DNA of 6,268 nt from contig JAFDAP010000106.1 in NCBI GenBank assembly GCA_019313765.1, positions 1-6,268 of the forward strand. The letters are read 5' to 3'. The translations under genes were made by a program, and so were the position numbers. Below are positions 5,159 through 6,268 of the stretch, piece by piece. Source of the stretch: Deltaproteobacteria bacterium. GTDB lineage: Bacteria; Desulfobacterota; DSM-4660; Desulfatiglandales; Desulfatiglandaceae. Every line of letters begins with the position of its first letter. Position 1 is the first letter of the stretch. The notes below the pieces were generated by a model. The model was not told the origin of the DNA and searched no databases. It saw nothing but the letters and a program-made list of their open reading frames with translations.

Positions 5159-6268
5159 CTACTCAATCCTGAAAAACGACTCATCAAACTTGGGCTTCCC
5201 TTCATATTTCTTCATAAAAAATCCCGGTGCCTTATCCAGGTTTTCAAAAATTGCCGGGTTTAATTCAATGCCCGCCTGATTAAAGGCTTTTACTATCTGT
5301 TTCGTGGATGGAGGGCATCCTTTTACCGCAATCATCTCCTGTATGTCGGGGTTGTCCTTATTGGCCTGGTAAATGCATTTTCCCAACAGGATTGTCTTTT
5401 TCTTCCCCGGCGTGGGTTTCATGACCTTTCCGGTGAGCACCTCAATATCCTCCCAAGGCTCTCCTTTCCATGCCATGGCAACCCCCATGAGGATCGGACC
5501 GTTTAAAAATGAACAGTAGGTACACATGGTAAGGTCATACTTCCGGTAGGAAATTCCCTTGATACCCATCCGTTTCAAAGGCAGCGGAAGACTACTGTCC
5601 TCGCCCTCTGCATAAGGAAATTCGTGCACGTGCCGGGAGGCCACGTCCTCGATCCTTTCCCCTTGAACCTCTATATCGGACAGGTCAAGAGGTCTTTCCA
5701 GATTCCGGGCCGCATTGACCAGGTGGGGCACATCTGATGCGTCATGTCCCAGGACCTTTGCGCCAACCATATCCGCGGAAAGCATGTCAGGAGAGGCAAC
5801 CAGGATATTGCTTCTCCTTATTTTCCCATCGAATCCCGGGCCGCGTTCGCTCGTGTAAATTCCGTCTAAGATTGTAAAAGAGGGAGGAAGTACCCTGGGA
5901 AACCTTGCGATCAGATAATTAAGATTCTTTTCCGGATCAGGGCTATGACATTTCTTCCGGGACTTGATATCCAGTGTGCCTTTCATATTTTTGATCCCGA
6001 GAGTGACCACTGTCTGTGCATGGGTCTTGAGAACAGGAATGTCCACCAGGAAATCGCTGTTAAACATATCCGCATTGAAATTCAGCTCTATTCCTTCCCC
6101 AATGTCTACCTTCTCAAATGGCCGCTCAAAGACATTAATGGTCTTGACCCCGTAACGTTCTTTCAGAATGTTGTAACCGAGACCTTCAAACGCATGTGCC
6201 AACGTCTCTTTGTCTTTGGGATCAAAAACAACCGCGCCCTCCCCTATTACGATGTCATCGATGCCCCG
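5159..6268 (-). CDS. DUF362 domain protein with C-terminal cysteine set (5' end cut by window)
   Basis: The minus-strand frame is open from the right window edge to a TAG at 5161-5159, giving 369 visible residues. The first 22 lie upstream of a TTG at 6202 and read as good protein (GIDDIVIGEGAVVFDPKDKET), so that TTG is not the start. The DUF362 (PF04015) hallmark is VDIPVLKTHAQTVVTLGIKNMKG at about visible residues 75-97, shown here only by its key parts PVLKTH and GIKNMKG. ILDGI (133-137) and a strand leading to SADMVGAKVLG (164-174) follow. The C-terminal part carries CTYC (C249, C252), GKC (C298) and KGCPPS (C318), a four-cysteine pattern that could bind an iron-sulfur cluster or a metal. 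I see no transmembrane segment in the visible part. Family function is poorly defined: some members sit with ferredoxin-type domains, and no reaction can be assigned here. It faces pcm tail to tail. Confidence 0.88.
   Translation of the reverse strand, partial: RGIDDIVIGEGAVVFDPKDKETLAHAFEGLGYNILKERYGVKTINVFERPFEKVDIGEGIELNFNADMFNSDFLVDIPVLKTHAQTVVTLGIKNMKGTLDIKSRKKCHSPDPEKNLNYLIARFPRVLPPSFTILDGIYTSERGPGFDGKIRRSNILVASPDMLSADMVGAKVLGHDASDVPHLVNAARNLERPLDLSDIEVQGERIEDVASRHVHEFPYAEGEDSSLPLPLKRMGIKGISYRKYDLTMCTYCSFLNGPILMGVAMAWKGEPWEDIEVLTGKVMKPTPGKKKTILLGKCIYQANKDNPDIQEMIAVKGCPPSTKQIVKAFNQAGIELNPAIFENLDKAPGFFMKKYEGKPKFDESFFRIE

Noticed and set aside
6200..6202. TTG as the start of the DUF362 gene
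   Set aside because: The frame stays open to the window edge and the 22 upstream codons read as ordinary protein, so the real start is outside the window.

Overview
The window looks like chromosomal DNA of a Gram-negative, probably anaerobic, bacterium. A Desulfobacterota ('deltaproteobacterial') origin fits best. The reasons are an outer-membrane two-partner-secretion (TPS) transporter, exported multi-copy FecR proteins, a cysteine-rich DUF362 protein, and AT-rich intergenic repeats of a kind I recall from such genomes. The taxonomic call is inference; there is no rRNA or other marker gene here.

Layout. (1) Bases 1-252 are the 3' end of a plus-strand gene cut by the window edge. It encodes a Gly/Pro/Asp-rich stretch followed by a highly charged Glu/Lys/Ala tail; from its position it may be the secreted TpsA partner. 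(2) Bases 253-565 hold no gene. They contain an AT-rich element with nested inverted repeats (311-497) and a small hairpin (516-539) just before the next gene. (3) Bases 566-2677 encode a 703-residue exported protein with three FecR cores, followed by three smaller C-terminal modules. (4) Bases 2693-4261 encode a ShlB/FhaC-family TpsB transporter with a TTG start, only 15 bases after the fecR stop and in the same reading frame. (5) Bases 4262-4501 are intergenic and carry CGCAAAA-type repeats and an 'acaggat/atcctgt' inverted repeat. (6) Bases 4502-5155 encode protein-L-isoaspartate O-methyltransferase (pcm). (7) Bases 5159-6268, minus strand, encode most of a DUF362 protein whose start lies beyond the right edge; it converges on pcm with a 3-base gap.

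How the genes may work together. The FecR protein and TpsB form a tight operon. With the upstream partial gene they make a plausible three-gene surface locus: a secreted exoprotein, an exported FecR-repeat protein, and the outer-membrane pore. The FecR protein has a signal peptide and no cytoplasmic or transmembrane anti-sigma part, so it is not a classical FecR signal transducer. A structural, chaperone-like or surface role next to the TPS pore is more likely, but nothing in the sequence proves it. pcm and the DUF362 gene look like unrelated neighbours.

The most unusual content is the FecR protein: its core-to-module count is 3:3, and cores 2 and 3 are an exactly 396-base duplication. It is followed by a TpsB that appears to lack the usual N-terminal plug helix.
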